Assembly: GCA_014653355.1 (NCBI GenBank)
Contig: JACWEO010000003.1
Location: forward strand, 49,279-113,278
Direction of reading: 5' to 3'
Source: Pelagibacterales bacterium SAG-MED47
GTDB taxonomy: Bacteria > Pseudomonadota > Alphaproteobacteria > Pelagibacterales > Pelagibacteraceae
Length of the DNA: 64,000 bases
Part shown: positions 35,249-45,280 of the stretch, piece after piece
How the letters are laid out: each line of letters starts with the position of its first letter
Position numbering within the stretch: position 1 is the stretch's first letter
The notes under the pieces: model-generated
The model's input: the letters and a program-made list of their open reading frames with translations, nothing else
Databases searched by the model: none
What the model was told of the DNA's origin: nothing
Position numbers and translations under genes: made by a program

Positions 35249-36621
35249 TGAATGATTTAGAAAAAATAAATAATACTTGTTGTGGGCCCGGTTATCCTAG
35301 TCCATCTGAAGCAATTAAAGCACCTAATGAAAAACTTTTATATACAATAGCTATTTATACTGGAACAGGAATTCAAAAACCTGATTATCTTGCAACTGTC
35401 GATGTTGATCCAGATAGTCCAACTTATTCAAAGGTTATTCATCGTTTAGAAATGCCAGGAATTGGAGATGAATTACATCATATGGGATGGAATGCATGTT
35501 CTTCATGTCACGGCGACACAGGGATGAGTAGAAAATATCTTTTAGTACCAGGTGTTAGATCAAATAATATTCATGTAATAGATACTGCAACAGATCCATT
35601 TGCTCCAAAAATCCACAAAGTAATTAAAGGCTCAGAAATAAAATCCAAAACTAATTTGTCAGGACCACATACGGTTCATTGTCTAGGATCTGAAATTATT
35701 ATTTCTTTTCTCGGTAATGCCAAAGGGGAGGCTCCTGGAGGATACTTGCACCTCAACAAAGATTTTGAAATTGTTGGAAGATGGGAAAACTCAATGGGAG
35801 ATATCCCTTTTAGCTATGATTTTTGGTATCAGCCACGTCACAACGTGATGGTAAGTTCAGAATGGGCTGCACCTAATACCTTTATGCCAGGCTTTGATTT
35901 GGAAGAAGTCGGACACTTAAAATATGGACGAAGACTTCATATCTGGGATTTTAAAAAAAAAGAACCAATTGAAACAATGTATCTTGGTGAAGATGGTCTA
36001 ATACCATTGGAAGTAAAATTTAAGCATGATCCTGATAGCACTCATGGATTTTGTGGGGCTGCACTAAGTTCTAACGTTATTCATTTTTGGAAATCCAAAG
36101 AAGGAAAGTGGGAGTGGGAAAAAGTTATAGATGTCAATAATGAACCTCACCCAGATTGGCCCATACCTATTCCTGGAGTAATGTCTGCAATTCTTGTTTC
36201 AATGGACGATAAATATCTTTATTTAAATAACTGGCTTCATGGAGACATGAGACAATACGATATAACAGACCCACACAAACCAAAATTAACTGGACAAGTT
36301 TGGATTGGTGGACTTTTAGGTAAAGCACCAATTATAAATGGAGTAAAAATTGCAGGAGGTCCTCAAATGTACCAATTATCTTTAGATGGTAAACGAATGT
36401 ACGTAACAACTTCCCTATTTTCAACTTGGGATAATCAATTTTATCCTGACATAAGAACACAAGGCGGCGCTATGGTTATGATTGACTGCGATGTTGAAAA
36501 TGGTGGTATGAAAATCAATAAAGATTTTATAGTTGATTTTGGTAAAGAACCTAATGGCCCAAGTAGATGTCATGAAAGTAGATATCCGGGTGGAGATTGT
36601 ACAAGTGATATATGGCTGTAA
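35248..36621 (+). CDS. mtoX: Selenium-binding protein 56 / methanethiol oxidase-like
   Basis: A 457-residue SBP56 family protein from the preferred ATG 35248 (a GTG one codon earlier at 35245 would add one residue). Bacterial homologues include the copper-dependent methanethiol oxidase that converts methanethiol to formaldehyde, H2S and peroxide. Family features are NACSSCHGD (Cys about 82, 85), the His-containing SGPHTVHCLG, DSTHGFCGAAL and LYLNNWLHGDMRQ. Unlike the Hyphomicrobium MTO there is no signal peptide, so it is probably cytoplasmic; the symbol is therefore tentative. The ferredoxin gene overlaps its 3' end by 10 bases. A role in DMSP-derived methanethiol is plausible. Confidence 0.82.
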   Translation: MNDLEKINNTCCGPGYPSPSEAIKAPNEKLLYTIAIYTGTGIQKPDYLATVDVDPDSPTYSKVIHRLEMPGIGDELHHMGWNACSSCHGDTGMSRKYLLVPGVRSNNIHVIDTATDPFAPKIHKVIKGSEIKSKTNLSGPHTVHCLGSEIIISFLGNAKGEAPGGYLHLNKDFEIVGRWENSMGDIPFSYDFWYQPRHNVMVSSEWAAPNTFMPGFDLEEVGHLKYGRRLHIWDFKKKEPIETMYLGEDGLIPLEVKFKHDPDSTHGFCGAALSSNVIHFWKSKEGKWEWEKVIDVNNEPHPDWPIPIPGVMSAILVSMDDKYLYLNNWLHGDMRQYDITDPHKPKLTGQVWIGGLLGKAPIINGVKIAGGPQMYQLSLDGKRMYVTTSLFSTWDNQFYPDIRTQGGAMVMIDCDVENGGMKINKDFIVDFGKEPNGPSRCHESRYPGGDCTSDIWL

Positions 36622-36989
36622 AGAAAATTACTATTATCAATCGTGAAAATAAAACTTTTGAGGTCTCAGACAAAAAACCCTTGCTACAAGAATTACGTGC
36701 TCAAGGAGTCGATCTTCCTTACGGTTGTGAATATGGAGGCTGCATAACTTGTGCAGCAAAACTTATTAATGGTGAAGTAGATCAACGTTCCCAAGTAGCT
36801 TTAAATAATAGACAGATTAACAATGGTTATGTTGTTTTATGTGTTGCTCGACCAAAAACTGATTGTGAAATTGAAATTGGAGTTGAAAGTCATGATAAAC
36901 TCTACCGCAATCCTTTTCTTGACCCACTTGCACCACATGAGTTAAAAGCTGATATTGCAACTCAAAAAAATATTAAAAAGAATAAGTAA
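36612..36989 (+). CDS. [2Fe-2S] ferredoxin
   Basis: A 125-residue plant-type ferredoxin. GCEYGGCITC (about 36-45) gives three cluster cysteines in CxxxxCxxC spacing, and the fourth lies in VVLCVARP (about 77). An ordinary one-electron carrier, possibly for the oxidase encoded immediately upstream, whose 3' end it overlaps by 10 bases. The C-terminal 30 residues are an extension beyond the core fold. Confidence 0.9.
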   Translation: MAVKKITIINRENKTFEVSDKKPLLQELRAQGVDLPYGCEYGGCITCAAKLINGEVDQRSQVALNNRQINNGYVVLCVARPKTDCEIEIGVESHDKLYRNPFLDPLAPHELKADIATQKNIKKNK

Positions 36990-37439
36990 ATGGACCATAC
37001 CAAGCCTTATAGTGATGAATATTTAAAAGATATTTTGCAATCTGTTAAGACTATAGCAATGGTTGGTGCTAGCCCTGATAAGACTAAATTTAGTTATGGA
37101 GTCTTAAGAGTCCTCCATGAAACTGGATATGATATGATACCAGTTAATCCAAAACCTGAAATCAAAGAAATACGAAATCTAAAAGTATATCCTAATCTTG
37201 CATCAATTGATCGTCCTGTCGATATGGTTGAAGTTTTTAGGAAACCTGAAGATCTATATGGTGTTGCTGAGGAAGCAATTGCAATTGGTGCTAAAGTATT
37301 ATGGGGACAAATAGGTGTTATCAATCATGAAGCTGCTAATCTTGCAGAAGAAGCTGGTTTAAAGGTAGTAATGAATAGATGTCCAAAGATTGAACTCTTT
37401 CGACCATTTTGGAAACCAAGACTTGATCAAAAAATATAA
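36990..37439 (+). CDS. CoA-binding domain protein (YccU-like)
   Basis: A 149-residue Rossmann-fold protein of the CoA-binding family. TIAMVGASPDKTKFSYGV (about 20-37) and NPKPEIKEI (about 49-57) match the succinyl-CoA-synthetase-like CoA-binding domain; GAKVLWGQIGV and a conserved Cys (NRCPKIE) follow. Such stand-alone proteins bind CoA or a derivative, with no established reaction. Directly follows the ferredoxin stop, closing this forward operon. Confidence 0.85.
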   Translation: MDHTKPYSDEYLKDILQSVKTIAMVGASPDKTKFSYGVLRVLHETGYDMIPVNPKPEIKEIRNLKVYPNLASIDRPVDMVEVFRKPEDLYGVAEEAIAIGAKVLWGQIGVINHEAANLAEEAGLKVVMNRCPKIELFRPFWKPRLDQKI

Positions 37440-37511
37440 TACAAAAACACAATTCGAGTATAATAAAATTACAATACTTATATTATTTGATTATACTATA
37501 AAAGTATTTAA

Positions 37512-38081
37512 ATGAAAAAAATTTTTCTTATATATGGTCATTATGATGATAAATCATTTAATGCCGCTATTAAAAATACTTTCACTAAGATAGTTGAAGA
37601 AAATGGTCACTTAGTTGACAGTGTTGATTTATATCAAGAAAAATTTAATCCAGTTTTTGCAGGTGAAGAACCAGATGAAATAGTTTTGGATCATAGAAAA
37701 AGAATAGATGCATGTGATACAATTGTATTAATTGCACCTATATGGAATTTTAGAATGCCGGCAATAGTTGAAGGGTGGATAGATAAAGTATTAGCTCCAC
37801 CTTGGGCATTTAAATTTCAAAAGCTCTGGGGCAATTATGGGTATCCAATAGGAAACCTTAGAGATAAAAAAGCAATTATTTTTTGTACTTATGGATCACC
37901 CAGATTAGCAATCACAACATTTTTTTTAAACTTACCAATTAGAAGATTGAAAAGGGGTGTTTTCCATATGTGCGGCATTTATAATATCAACTATAGAAGA
38001 TATTTTGCTGTACCTTTTGTAGGTGATAAAAAAAGAGAAGAGTTTCTAAATGATGTTAAAAAAACTGCCCTTAATATCTAG
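37512..38081 (+). CDS. NAD(P)H-quinone oxidoreductase-like flavodoxin-fold protein
   Basis: A 189-residue flavoprotein of the NQO1/KefF type. GHYDDKSFNAAI (about 9-20) lies at the flavin phosphate-binding position, and APIWNFRMPAIVEGWIDKVL (about 76-95) is the typical loop. It probably transfers two electrons from NAD(P)H to a quinone or other acceptor. The preceding 72-base intergenic region is AT-rich with a short inverted repeat. The next gene starts 32 bases before its end. Confidence 0.82.
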   Translation: MKKIFLIYGHYDDKSFNAAIKNTFTKIVEENGHLVDSVDLYQEKFNPVFAGEEPDEIVLDHRKRIDACDTIVLIAPIWNFRMPAIVEGWIDKVLAPPWAFKFQKLWGNYGYPIGNLRDKKAIIFCTYGSPRLAITTFFLNLPIRRLKRGVFHMCGIYNINYRRYFAVPFVGDKKREEFLNDVKKTALNI

Positions 38082-38526
38082 TATAGTTACAATCATTATT
38101 TTAAATATTTCATATTCAAATGCTGATTTAAAATTTCCAAATAATTTAATTTTACCAGCAGAAGTAATCAAGATTCAGTTAGTAGGTCTAATGGATAATG
38201 ACAAAGATTTTAAAGACAGTGGGATTGAACAAACTTGGAATTTTGCTCATCCAAATAATAAAAAGAATACTGGCCCTTTACCAAACTTTAAAATGATGAT
38301 TAAAGGAAATTCTTACCAAATGTTAATTGATCATTTGAATCACAATATTACAGAGCTTGGAAGTAGTGACAAATGGGCTCAATTTGAAGTTATTATTTTA
38401 GATAAAAACAAAATTTATCATAAATTTAATTGGCAGGTTGAAAAATATACTATGGATGGACCCTTAAAAGACTGTTGGTTGACTACCATGGTATCTAATC
38501 CCATATCATTGGGAAGTTCAATTTGA
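38050..38526 (+). CDS. Exported hypothetical protein
   Basis: A 158-residue protein with a signal peptide (MMLKKLPLIS then a hydrophobic core; cleavage after about YSNA). The mature region, with AEVIKIQLVGLMDND and a central FAHPNN stretch, vaguely resembles DUF4864-type periplasmic proteins, but this is a weak guess. It overlaps the flavodoxin-fold gene by 32 bases in another frame, and a second ATG at 38053 is also usable. Confidence 0.6.
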   Translation: MMLKKLPLISSIVTIIILNISYSNADLKFPNNLILPAEVIKIQLVGLMDNDKDFKDSGIEQTWNFAHPNNKKNTGPLPNFKMMIKGNSYQMLIDHLNHNITELGSSDKWAQFEVIILDKNKIYHKFNWQVEKYTMDGPLKDCWLTTMVSNPISLGSSI

Positions 38527-38582
38527 TATTCTTAGATACAATTTTGTTTCGAAATGAATAAAAATTTAGTAGGAATCGCTTA

Positions 38583-41015
38583 ATGAAATCTAAAACAAAA
38601 GTAGTAGTTGTAGGTGGTGGAGTAGTAGGAGTCAGTGCACTTTATCATTTAGCTAAAAAAGGGTGGTCTGATGTAGTTCTTGTAGAGAGAAAAGAATTAA
38701 CTTCTGGATCAACTTGGCATGCTGCAGGATTATTACCACTTTTCAATATGAGCTACTCTGTAGGTCAATTACATAAATATGCAGTCGATCTATATAAAAA
38801 ATTAGAAGATGAGACAGGAAAGAATGTTGGATTTAGTGTTGTATCAAACATTCGTTTAGCAAGTACAAAAGATAGAATGGATGAATACCATCAATATGCG
38901 GGAGTAGCTAAAACTATTGGTGTCGATGTAAAATTTTTAACACCTCAACAAGTAAAAGAAATTTGGCCTTTATGTCATACTGATGATTTAGTAGGTGCTA
39001 TTCAACATCCTGAAGATGGCTATATCCAGCCTGCAGATTTAACCCAAGCACTTGCTACAGGTGCAAGAAATATGGGAGCCGAGATTTACAGAAATACTAC
39101 AGTGATTGCAATTAAGCAAAATAAAGAAGGATGGATTGTTGAAACAGACAAAGGATCGATTGAATGTGAACATATAATTTCTTGTTCAGGAAACTTTGCA
39201 AGACAAACTGGGGAAATGGTTGGATTAGATATTCCAGTGATTCCTGTTGAACATCAATATATTGTTACTGAACCTCATCCAGAAATTCAAAAAAGAAAAA
39301 AAGAAGGTCTTCCTGAAATGGGAGTACTAAGAGATAGTGATAGTAGATGGTATATGAGAGAAGAGGCTGGCGGATTAATATTAGGTCCTTACGAAGATGG
39401 TGCTCCTGCTTGTTATGTAGAGGGTCCATCTAAGAGTTCAGAATATGAATTATTTCAAGAAGATTTAGATAGACTTGCCCCCCACATAGAGGGAGCAATA
39501 CATAGAGTTCCTGCTTTTGGTGAAGTAGGAGTTAAAAAAGTTTATAATGGTGCAATTTGTTACACACCAGATGGAAATCCTATAGTTGGACCAGCATGGG
39601 GTTTGAAAAATTTTTGGATTAATGAAGGTCATAGTTTTGGAATTACTGCTGCTGGTGGAGCTGGTTGGCAATTAGCAGAATGGATAGTAGATGGAGAACC
39701 AACCATTGATATGCTAGGTGTTGAGCCAAGACGTTATGGAAACTACGCAACTAAATCTTATCTAAAAGCTAAAAATGAGGAGGCTTATAGCCATGTTTTT
39801 ATTACTCACTATCCGGATGAAGAGAGACCAGCTGCAAGACCTCTAAGAACTTCACCATGTTATGAAAGAATGAAAAATTTAGGTGCAGTATTTGGACAAA
39901 AATTTGGTTGGGAAAGACCAAACTTTTTTGCAACTGATGACATGGAGCAAAAAGATGATTGGTCTTTTAGAAGGTCTAAATGGTTTGATGCTATAAAAAA
40001 AGAGTGTCAAAATGTTAAAGAAAATGTTGGCCTTTTAGATATGACAGCATTTGCAAAATGTAGAATAAGAGGGCCAAAAGCAGAGGAATTTTTAGATTAT
40101 TTAGTAGCAAACAAGCTTCCAAAAAAAATTGGTAGAATAAATTTATGTCATGCTCTTAATACTAAAGGGGGTGTTCATTCAGAATTTACAATTATGAAAG
40201 AAGCTGAAAATAAATATTATCTTGTTTCAGCAGGTGCAAATTTAAGATTAGATCATGACTGGATTCAAAAATGGATGCCCACAGATGGCTCAGTTATATT
40301 TGAAGACTTAACAAATAGTACAGGAGTACTTGTTGTAGCAGGACCAAAAGCAAGAGAATTAATGCAAAGGGTTTCTACAGATGATTTTTTAGGAGAAAAC
40401 TTTAAATGGTTAACAGCCAAAAATGTTAACGTCGGGTATGCTCCTGTTAATGCTATGAGAGTAAACTTTGTTGGTGAATTAGGCTGGGAACTTCATCATC
40501 CAGTTGAGTATCAAAACCATATATTCGATAAATTAATGGAAGAAGGAAAAGATTTAGGAATTAAACCTTTTGGAATAAGAGCAATGAATAGCTTGAGACT
40601 TGAAAAATCTTACAAATTAGTTGGTACAGAATTATCTATTGAGTATTCGCCATATGAATCTGGTTTAGATAGATTTATTCATCCTAATAAAGGTAATTTT
40701 ATTGGGCTTGAGGCTTTAAATAAATGGAGAGAAAAAGGTTTTGATAATAAATTAGTTACACTAGAAGTTCATAATACAACAGACTCGGATGTTTTAGGAA
40801 ACAATCCTATTTACAAAGATGACAAAGTTGTAGGAAGAGCTACAGGTGGTGAATATGGATTTAGACTAGACAAATCTATAGCTTTAGCAATGGTGAAACC
40901 TGATCTTGCTAATGTTGGTGAAAAACTTAAAGTTGATATATTGGGAAAAATGTATGAAGCTACAATTTTAGAAGAAAGTCCATACGATGTTGAAAATAAA
41001 TTATTGAGAGCTTAA
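38583..41015 (+). CDS. Dimethylglycine dehydrogenase-like FAD/GcvT protein
   Basis: An 810-residue protein with an N-terminal FAD oxidoreductase domain ([14 protein letters not shown] near residue 7; [11 protein letters not shown] near 43 has the His that binds FAD covalently in mammalian DMGDH) and a C-terminal GcvT domain (about 430-800) that takes the formaldehyde unit to THF. It would demethylate dimethylglycine to sarcosine, feeding soxBDAG. EtfB begins at its last base, and the order DMGDH-etfB-etfA-ETFQO gives a complete electron route to quinone. Sarcosine dehydrogenase is the main alternative reading. Confidence 0.87.
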   Translation: MKSKTKVVVVGGGVVGVSALYHLAKKGWSDVVLVERKELTSGSTWHAAGLLPLFNMSYSVGQLHKYAVDLYKKLEDETGKNVGFSVVSNIRLASTKDRMDEYHQYAGVAKTIGVDVKFLTPQQVKEIWPLCHTDDLVGAIQHPEDGYIQPADLTQALATGARNMGAEIYRNTTVIAIKQNKEGWIVETDKGSIECEHIISCSGNFARQTGEMVGLDIPVIPVEHQYIVTEPHPEIQKRKKEGLPEMGVLRDSDSRWYMREEAGGLILGPYEDGAPACYVEGPSKSSEYELFQEDLDRLAPHIEGAIHRVPAFGEVGVKKVYNGAICYTPDGNPIVGPAWGLKNFWINEGHSFGITAAGGAGWQLAEWIVDGEPTIDMLGVEPRRYGNYATKSYLKAKNEEAYSHVFITHYPDEERPAARPLRTSPCYERMKNLGAVFGQKFGWERPNFFATDDMEQKDDWSFRRSKWFDAIKKECQNVKENVGLLDMTAFAKCRIRGPKAEEFLDYLVANKLPKKIGRINLCHALNTKGGVHSEFTIMKEAENKYYLVSAGANLRLDHDWIQKWMPTDGSVIFEDLTNSTGVLVVAGPKARELMQRVSTDDFLGENFKWLTAKNVNVGYAPVNAMRVNFVGELGWELHHPVEYQNHIFDKLMEEGKDLGIKPFGIRAMNSLRLEKSYKLVGTELSIEYSPYESGLDRFIHPNKGNFIGLEALNKWREKGFDNKLVTLEVHNTTDSDVLGNNPIYKDDKVVGRATGGEYGFRLDKSIALAMVKPDLANVGEKLKVDILGKMYEATILEESPYDVENKLLRA

Positions 41016-41764
41016 TGAAAATTTTAGTCGCAGTAAAAAGAGTTATTGATTACAATGTTCAAATTAGAGTTAAAGAGGACAATACAGGCGTAGTCACTGA
41101 TAATGTTAAGATGTCAACAAATCCTCCAGATGATAATGCCATTGAAGAAGCAGTAAAAATTAAAGAGTCCGGAAAAGCAACTGAAGTTATAGCCGTCACC
41201 ATTGGGGAAGAGAAAGCTCAAGAGACAGTTCGTAAAGCTCTAGCTGTAGGTGCTGACAAAGGTATACTCGTTAAAACAGAGGGGATTTTAGAACCATTAG
41301 CAGTTTCTAAACTTTTACAAAAAATTGTTGAAAAAGAAAAACCAGACTTAGTTTTTATGGGCAAACAAGCAATTGATGATGACTGTAATCAAACTGGTCA
41401 AATGTTAAGCGCATTACTCAATTGGCCCCAAGCAACTTTTGCATCTAAGATTGAGATTAAAGATAAATCCTTAGAAGTTACAAGAGAAATTGATGAAGGA
41501 TTAGAAACAATCGAAATAAATCTTCCAGCAATTGTTACATGTGATCTAAGATTAAATGAACCTAGATATGCTTCATTACCAAATATAATGAAAGCTAAAA
41601 AGAAGCCAATTGAACAAATAAATGCGTCAGAATTAGGGGTAGATATAACTCCAAGAATCGAGCAAACTAAAGTTGAAGAACCACCTAAGAGAAAAGCGGG
41701 AATAAAAGTTTCTAGTGTGGCTGAACTTGTTCAAAAACTAAAAAATGAAGCAAAGGTAATATAA
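41015..41764 (+). CDS. etfB: Electron transfer flavoprotein beta subunit
   Basis: A 249-residue ETF beta subunit. [19 protein letters not shown] at the start, [30 protein letters not shown] and [14 protein letters not shown] are the diagnostic segments. It binds AMP and, with EtfA, carries electrons from flavin dehydrogenases such as the DMGDH upstream, whose stop its start overlaps by one base. It is followed directly by etfA. Confidence 0.96.
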   Translation: MKILVAVKRVIDYNVQIRVKEDNTGVVTDNVKMSTNPPDDNAIEEAVKIKESGKATEVIAVTIGEEKAQETVRKALAVGADKGILVKTEGILEPLAVSKLLQKIVEKEKPDLVFMGKQAIDDDCNQTGQMLSALLNWPQATFASKIEIKDKSLEVTREIDEGLETIEINLPAIVTCDLRLNEPRYASLPNIMKAKKKPIEQINASELGVDITPRIEQTKVEEPPKRKAGIKVSSVAELVQKLKNEAKVI

Positions 41765-42718
41765 ATGTCAGTTTTATTAATCGCAGAGCACAACAATAAA
41801 GAACTTAAACCTTTTACACTTAATGCAGCAACAGCAGCTTCTCAAATAGATACTGACGTTCATGCGGTAATTATTGGTCACAATTGTGAAGAAGCAGCTA
41901 AAGCACTTTCAAAATTAGAATTAGTTAAAAAAGTGATTCAAGTCGAAGCTCCTCACTATGAAAATTTTGTTGCTGAAAATTTTGCGCCAGTAATTGTAAA
42001 GTTATCAGAAAATTATTCTCACATTGTTTCTTCTGCAAATACTTTTGGAAAAAATTTAATGCCAAGAATTGCTGCGGCAGTAGATACTTCTCAAATTAGT
42101 GATATTACAAAAGTAATTTCTAACGATACTTTTTTAAGACCAATTTATGCCGGAAATGCTTTTGCAACAGTCAAAAGTAAAGATAAAAAAAAATGTGTTA
42201 CAATAAGACCCACTTCATTTGATCCTTGTGAAAGTTCGGGTGGTTCAGCACCTATTGAAAAAGCTGAAGCAGGTGAAGAATTTGTACTAACAAAATTTAT
42301 AAAAAGAGAAGAAATTAAATCTGATAGACCTGAACTTGGAACTGCTAGAGTAGTTGTTTCAGGTGGTAGAGGAATGCAGAGCGGCGATAATTTTAAATTA
42401 ATTACATCATTGGCTGATAAATTAAATGCAGCGATTGGGGCTTCTAGAGCAGCTGTTGATGCGGGTTATATAAGCAATGATCATCAAGTTGGACAAACAG
42501 GTAAAGTTGTAGTGCCAGATTTATATATTGCTGTAGGTATATCTGGAGCTATTCAACATTTAGCTGGAATGAAAGAAAGCAAAATAATAGTTGCAATCAA
42601 TAAGGATGGCGAAGCACCAATTTTTAGTGTTGCTGATTATGGTCTTGAAGCTGATCTTTTCGAAGCACTTCCTCAACTCTTAGAGGAATTGAACAAATTA
42701 AACACTATACAAAAATAA
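41765..42718 (+). CDS. etfA: Electron transfer flavoprotein alpha subunit
   Basis: A 317-residue ETF alpha subunit. The FAD-binding C-terminal domain is recognisable by VSGGRGMQSGDNF (about 199-211), GASRAAVDAGY and QVGQTGKVVVPDLYIAVGIS (about 240-259). Acts with EtfB as FAD-containing heterodimer. Starts right after the etfB stop; ETF-QO follows after 23 bases. Confidence 0.96.
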   Translation: MSVLLIAEHNNKELKPFTLNAATAASQIDTDVHAVIIGHNCEEAAKALSKLELVKKVIQVEAPHYENFVAENFAPVIVKLSENYSHIVSSANTFGKNLMPRIAAAVDTSQISDITKVISNDTFLRPIYAGNAFATVKSKDKKKCVTIRPTSFDPCESSGGSAPIEKAEAGEEFVLTKFIKREEIKSDRPELGTARVVVSGGRGMQSGDNFKLITSLADKLNAAIGASRAAVDAGYISNDHQVGQTGKVVVPDLYIAVGISGAIQHLAGMKESKIIVAINKDGEAPIFSVADYGLEADLFEALPQLLEELNKLNTIQK

Positions 42719-42741
42719 TATAATCTGTAAAAAATTAACTT

Positions 42742-44361
42742 ATGTCCAGAGAGACAATGGAATATGATGTTGTGATAATAGGTGGTGGACCATCCGGTCT
42801 ATCAACAGCTATTAAACTTAAACAGCTTGATTCAAATTTAAATGTTTGTTTACTAGAAAAAGCATCAGAAATAGGTGCACATATTTTGAGTGGAAATGTT
42901 TTTGAGACTAGAGCATTAGATGAATTAATTCCTAATTGGAAGGAATTAAACTCACCTATTAAAACTAAGGTTAGTAAAGAAAAATTCTTATTTTTAGGAA
43001 AAACAAAATCATTAAGCTGGCCAACTTGGCTTTTACCCTCGGTTCAACAAAATCATAAAAATTATATTATCAGTCTTGCAAACTTATGCAGATGGCTTGC
43101 TGAACAAGCTGAAGCATTAGGTGTTGAGATTTTTCCAGGGTTCCCAGCTAGTGAAATTTTATATAATGAGGATGGCTCTGTCAAAGGAGTAGCAACTCAA
43201 GATATGGGTATAGATAAAGAAGGAAATAAAAAAGATAGTTTTGAACCAGGTATTGAACTTTTAGGTAAAGTAACAGTCTTTGCCGAAGGTTGTAGAGGTC
43301 ATTTGGGAAAACAGTTAATTAAAAATTTTGAGCTAGATAAAGGCAAAGATCCTCAACAATATGGCATTGGTTTCAAAGAAATTTGGGAAATAGATGAGAA
43401 AAATCATGAAGAAGGAATGGTAATGCACACCGCTGGATGGCCGCTAGATAAAAACACATATGGTGGAAGTTTTATCTATCATGCTGAAAATAAGCAGGTT
43501 TTTTTAGGATATGTAATTGGTTTGGATTATAAAAATCCACATTTATCTCCGTTTGATGAATTTCAGAGATTTAAAACTCATCCTGCAATTAAAAAGATTG
43601 TTGAAGGTGGAAAAAGAATTTCTTATGGAGCTAGAGCTTTAATTGAGGGAGGATTTCAAAGTTTACCTAAAATGTTTATGCGAGGGGCACTATTAGTTGG
43701 ATGTGATGCTGGTACATTGAATATGCCAAAAATTAAAGGATCACATACTGCAATGAAAAGTGGAATTATTGCAGCAGAAGCAATTCATGAACACATAAAG
43801 GATAAAAAAGATTTATCAATCTTTGAAGAAAAATTTAAAAATAGTTGGTTACATGAAGAATTATATAAAGCTAGGAATGTAAAGCCGAGTTTTAGTTGGG
43901 GATTAATATTTGGTATTATTTTCACAGGAATAGACCAAATCTTATTTAGAGGTAAATTACCATTTACTCTTAAGCACAAACATACAGATCACGAAACTTT
44001 AAAACCTGCAAATGAAATGCCAAAAATTGATTATCCAAAGCCAGATAATGTAATTACTTTTGATAAGACAAGTTCAGTTTATTTGACAGGAACAAATCAT
44101 TCAGACAATCAACCTGTTCATTTACAATTAAAAGATCCAAATTTACCTATTAGATATACGTTAGAAAAATTTGATGAACCAGCACAAAGATATTGTCCAG
44201 CAGGTGTATATGAAATTCAGAAAGAAAATGAAGTAAATAAATTTGTAATCAATGCTCAGAATTGTATTCATTGTAAAACCTGTGATATTAAAGAGCCTTC
44301 TCAAAATATTAATTGGGTAACACCAGAGGGTGGTGGCGGCCCTAAATATGGAAATATGTAG
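42742..44361 (+). CDS. ETF-ubiquinone oxidoreductase
   Basis: A 539-residue membrane-associated flavoprotein that passes ETF electrons to ubiquinone. The FAD motif VVIIGGGPSGLSTAI spans about 9-23. The C-terminal domain carries the [4Fe-4S] cysteines (RYCPAGVYE around 484; CIHCKTC around 508-514) and ends in EGGGGPKYGNM, typical of ETF-QO. Its presence next to DMGDH and etfBA gives a self-contained methylamine-type oxidation chain. Stop is adjacent to that of the DUF2237 gene. Confidence 0.95.
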   Translation: MSRETMEYDVVIIGGGPSGLSTAIKLKQLDSNLNVCLLEKASEIGAHILSGNVFETRALDELIPNWKELNSPIKTKVSKEKFLFLGKTKSLSWPTWLLPSVQQNHKNYIISLANLCRWLAEQAEALGVEIFPGFPASEILYNEDGSVKGVATQDMGIDKEGNKKDSFEPGIELLGKVTVFAEGCRGHLGKQLIKNFELDKGKDPQQYGIGFKEIWEIDEKNHEEGMVMHTAGWPLDKNTYGGSFIYHAENKQVFLGYVIGLDYKNPHLSPFDEFQRFKTHPAIKKIVEGGKRISYGARALIEGGFQSLPKMFMRGALLVGCDAGTLNMPKIKGSHTAMKSGIIAAEAIHEHIKDKKDLSIFEEKFKNSWLHEELYKARNVKPSFSWGLIFGIIFTGIDQILFRGKLPFTLKHKHTDHETLKPANEMPKIDYPKPDNVITFDKTSSVYLTGTNHSDNQPVHLQLKDPNLPIRYTLEKFDEPAQRYCPAGVYEIQKENEVNKFVINAQNCIHCKTCDIKEPSQNINWVTPEGGGGPKYGNM

Positions 44362-44736
44362 CTAAGAAAGATCTATTGCAAATTTTTTTAAAGTTTCAAT
44401 AGGCAAAATTTTTAAAGTATTTTCATGGGTTCTTTTTAAAAAAATTGGACATCCTTTTCCAGCTTCTACTGCTCTTGCATACCAAGTGGCACAAATACAC
44501 CAGCCATCTCCATCTTTAAGCCCTGGAAACCCAAATTCTGGATGAGGTGTAATTAAATCATTACCAGCTTCTTTACACCATTCTAAAAATTCAGTAGTTA
44601 CTTTTGCACATACAGTATGTAAACCACGGTCATTCTCATCTGTGTTACAACAACCATCTCTGTACCATCCAGTTAAAGGGTCTAAAGAACACTCTTCTAG
44701 ACTTTCACCTAGAACATTTTTTTGGTTTTTGTTCAT
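44362..44736 (-). CDS. DUF2237 family protein
   Basis: A 124-residue Cys-rich protein recognised as DUF2237: NVLGESLEECSLDPLTGWYRDG (only part shown to be conserved, about residues 7-28), CCNTDENDRGLHTVCAKVT, and GDGWCICATWY. Function unknown; the conserved cysteines suggest metal binding or a redox role. It is directly downstream of hisI (start one base after the hisI end) and convergent with ETF-QO. Confidence 0.85.
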   Translation of the reverse strand: MNKNQKNVLGESLEECSLDPLTGWYRDGCCNTDENDRGLHTVCAKVTTEFLEWCKEAGNDLITPHPEFGFPGLKDGDGWCICATWYARAVEAGKGCPIFLKRTHENTLKILPIETLKKFAIDLS

Positions 44737-45204
44737 TTATATTTTTGTAGGATTCGGTTGACCTTTATAAACTTTTTCTGGATCAAATTTTTTTTCTTTT
44801 TCAGTAAAATTCATTTCTACTTCTCTACCATTATCTATTGGTCCTAAAGGGATAGATCTATAAAAACAAGATCGATAACCTACATGGCAGCTTGATCCTT
44901 CTCCAATATCAACAGTTAACCATATTGAGTCTTGATCATCATCAATTCTAATTTCAGTAACTTTTTGCGTAAAGCCACTTGTTTTACCTTTATGCCATAA
45001 TGCATTTCTTGATCTACTAAAATAATGAGCTTCCTTTGTTTCAATTGTTTTTTTTAAAGCTTCAACATTCATGTATCCGTGCATTAAAATTTCTTTTGTT
45101 TTAGCACACATCGTAATGACTGGAATAAGCCCATCATTATCAAATTTTGGAGAAAGGAGATTCCCTTCCTCGATTTCAAGTACATTTTCTCTTTTTTTGA
45201 ACAT
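44737..45204 (-). CDS. hisI: Phosphoribosyl-AMP cyclohydrolase
   Basis: A 155-residue histidine biosynthesis enzyme opening the adenine ring of PR-AMP. MCAKTKEILMHGYMNVEAL, AHYFSRSRNALWHKG, and the metal-binding GEGSSCHVGYRSCFYR (Cys about 115 and 122) are intact. The C-terminal extension is longer than in the minimal enzyme (about 130). Other his genes are not in the window. Upstream 76 bases are shared with divergent folE. Confidence 0.92.
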   Translation of the reverse strand: MFKKRENVLEIEEGNLLSPKFDNDGLIPVITMCAKTKEILMHGYMNVEALKKTIETKEAHYFSRSRNALWHKGKTSGFTQKVTEIRIDDDQDSIWLTVDIGEGSSCHVGYRSCFYRSIPLGPIDNGREVEMNFTEKEKKFDPEKVYKGQPNPTKI

Positions 45205-45280
45205 AAATGGTAATTTTGTAGCACATATATAGATATATTAAATATTTTAAAAATGTGCATTTATAGGTATAAAACTCCTC

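Noticed and set aside
38553-38582. Eight-codon ORF before the DMGDH gene
   Set aside because: Too short to support; it probably only contains the ribosome binding region.
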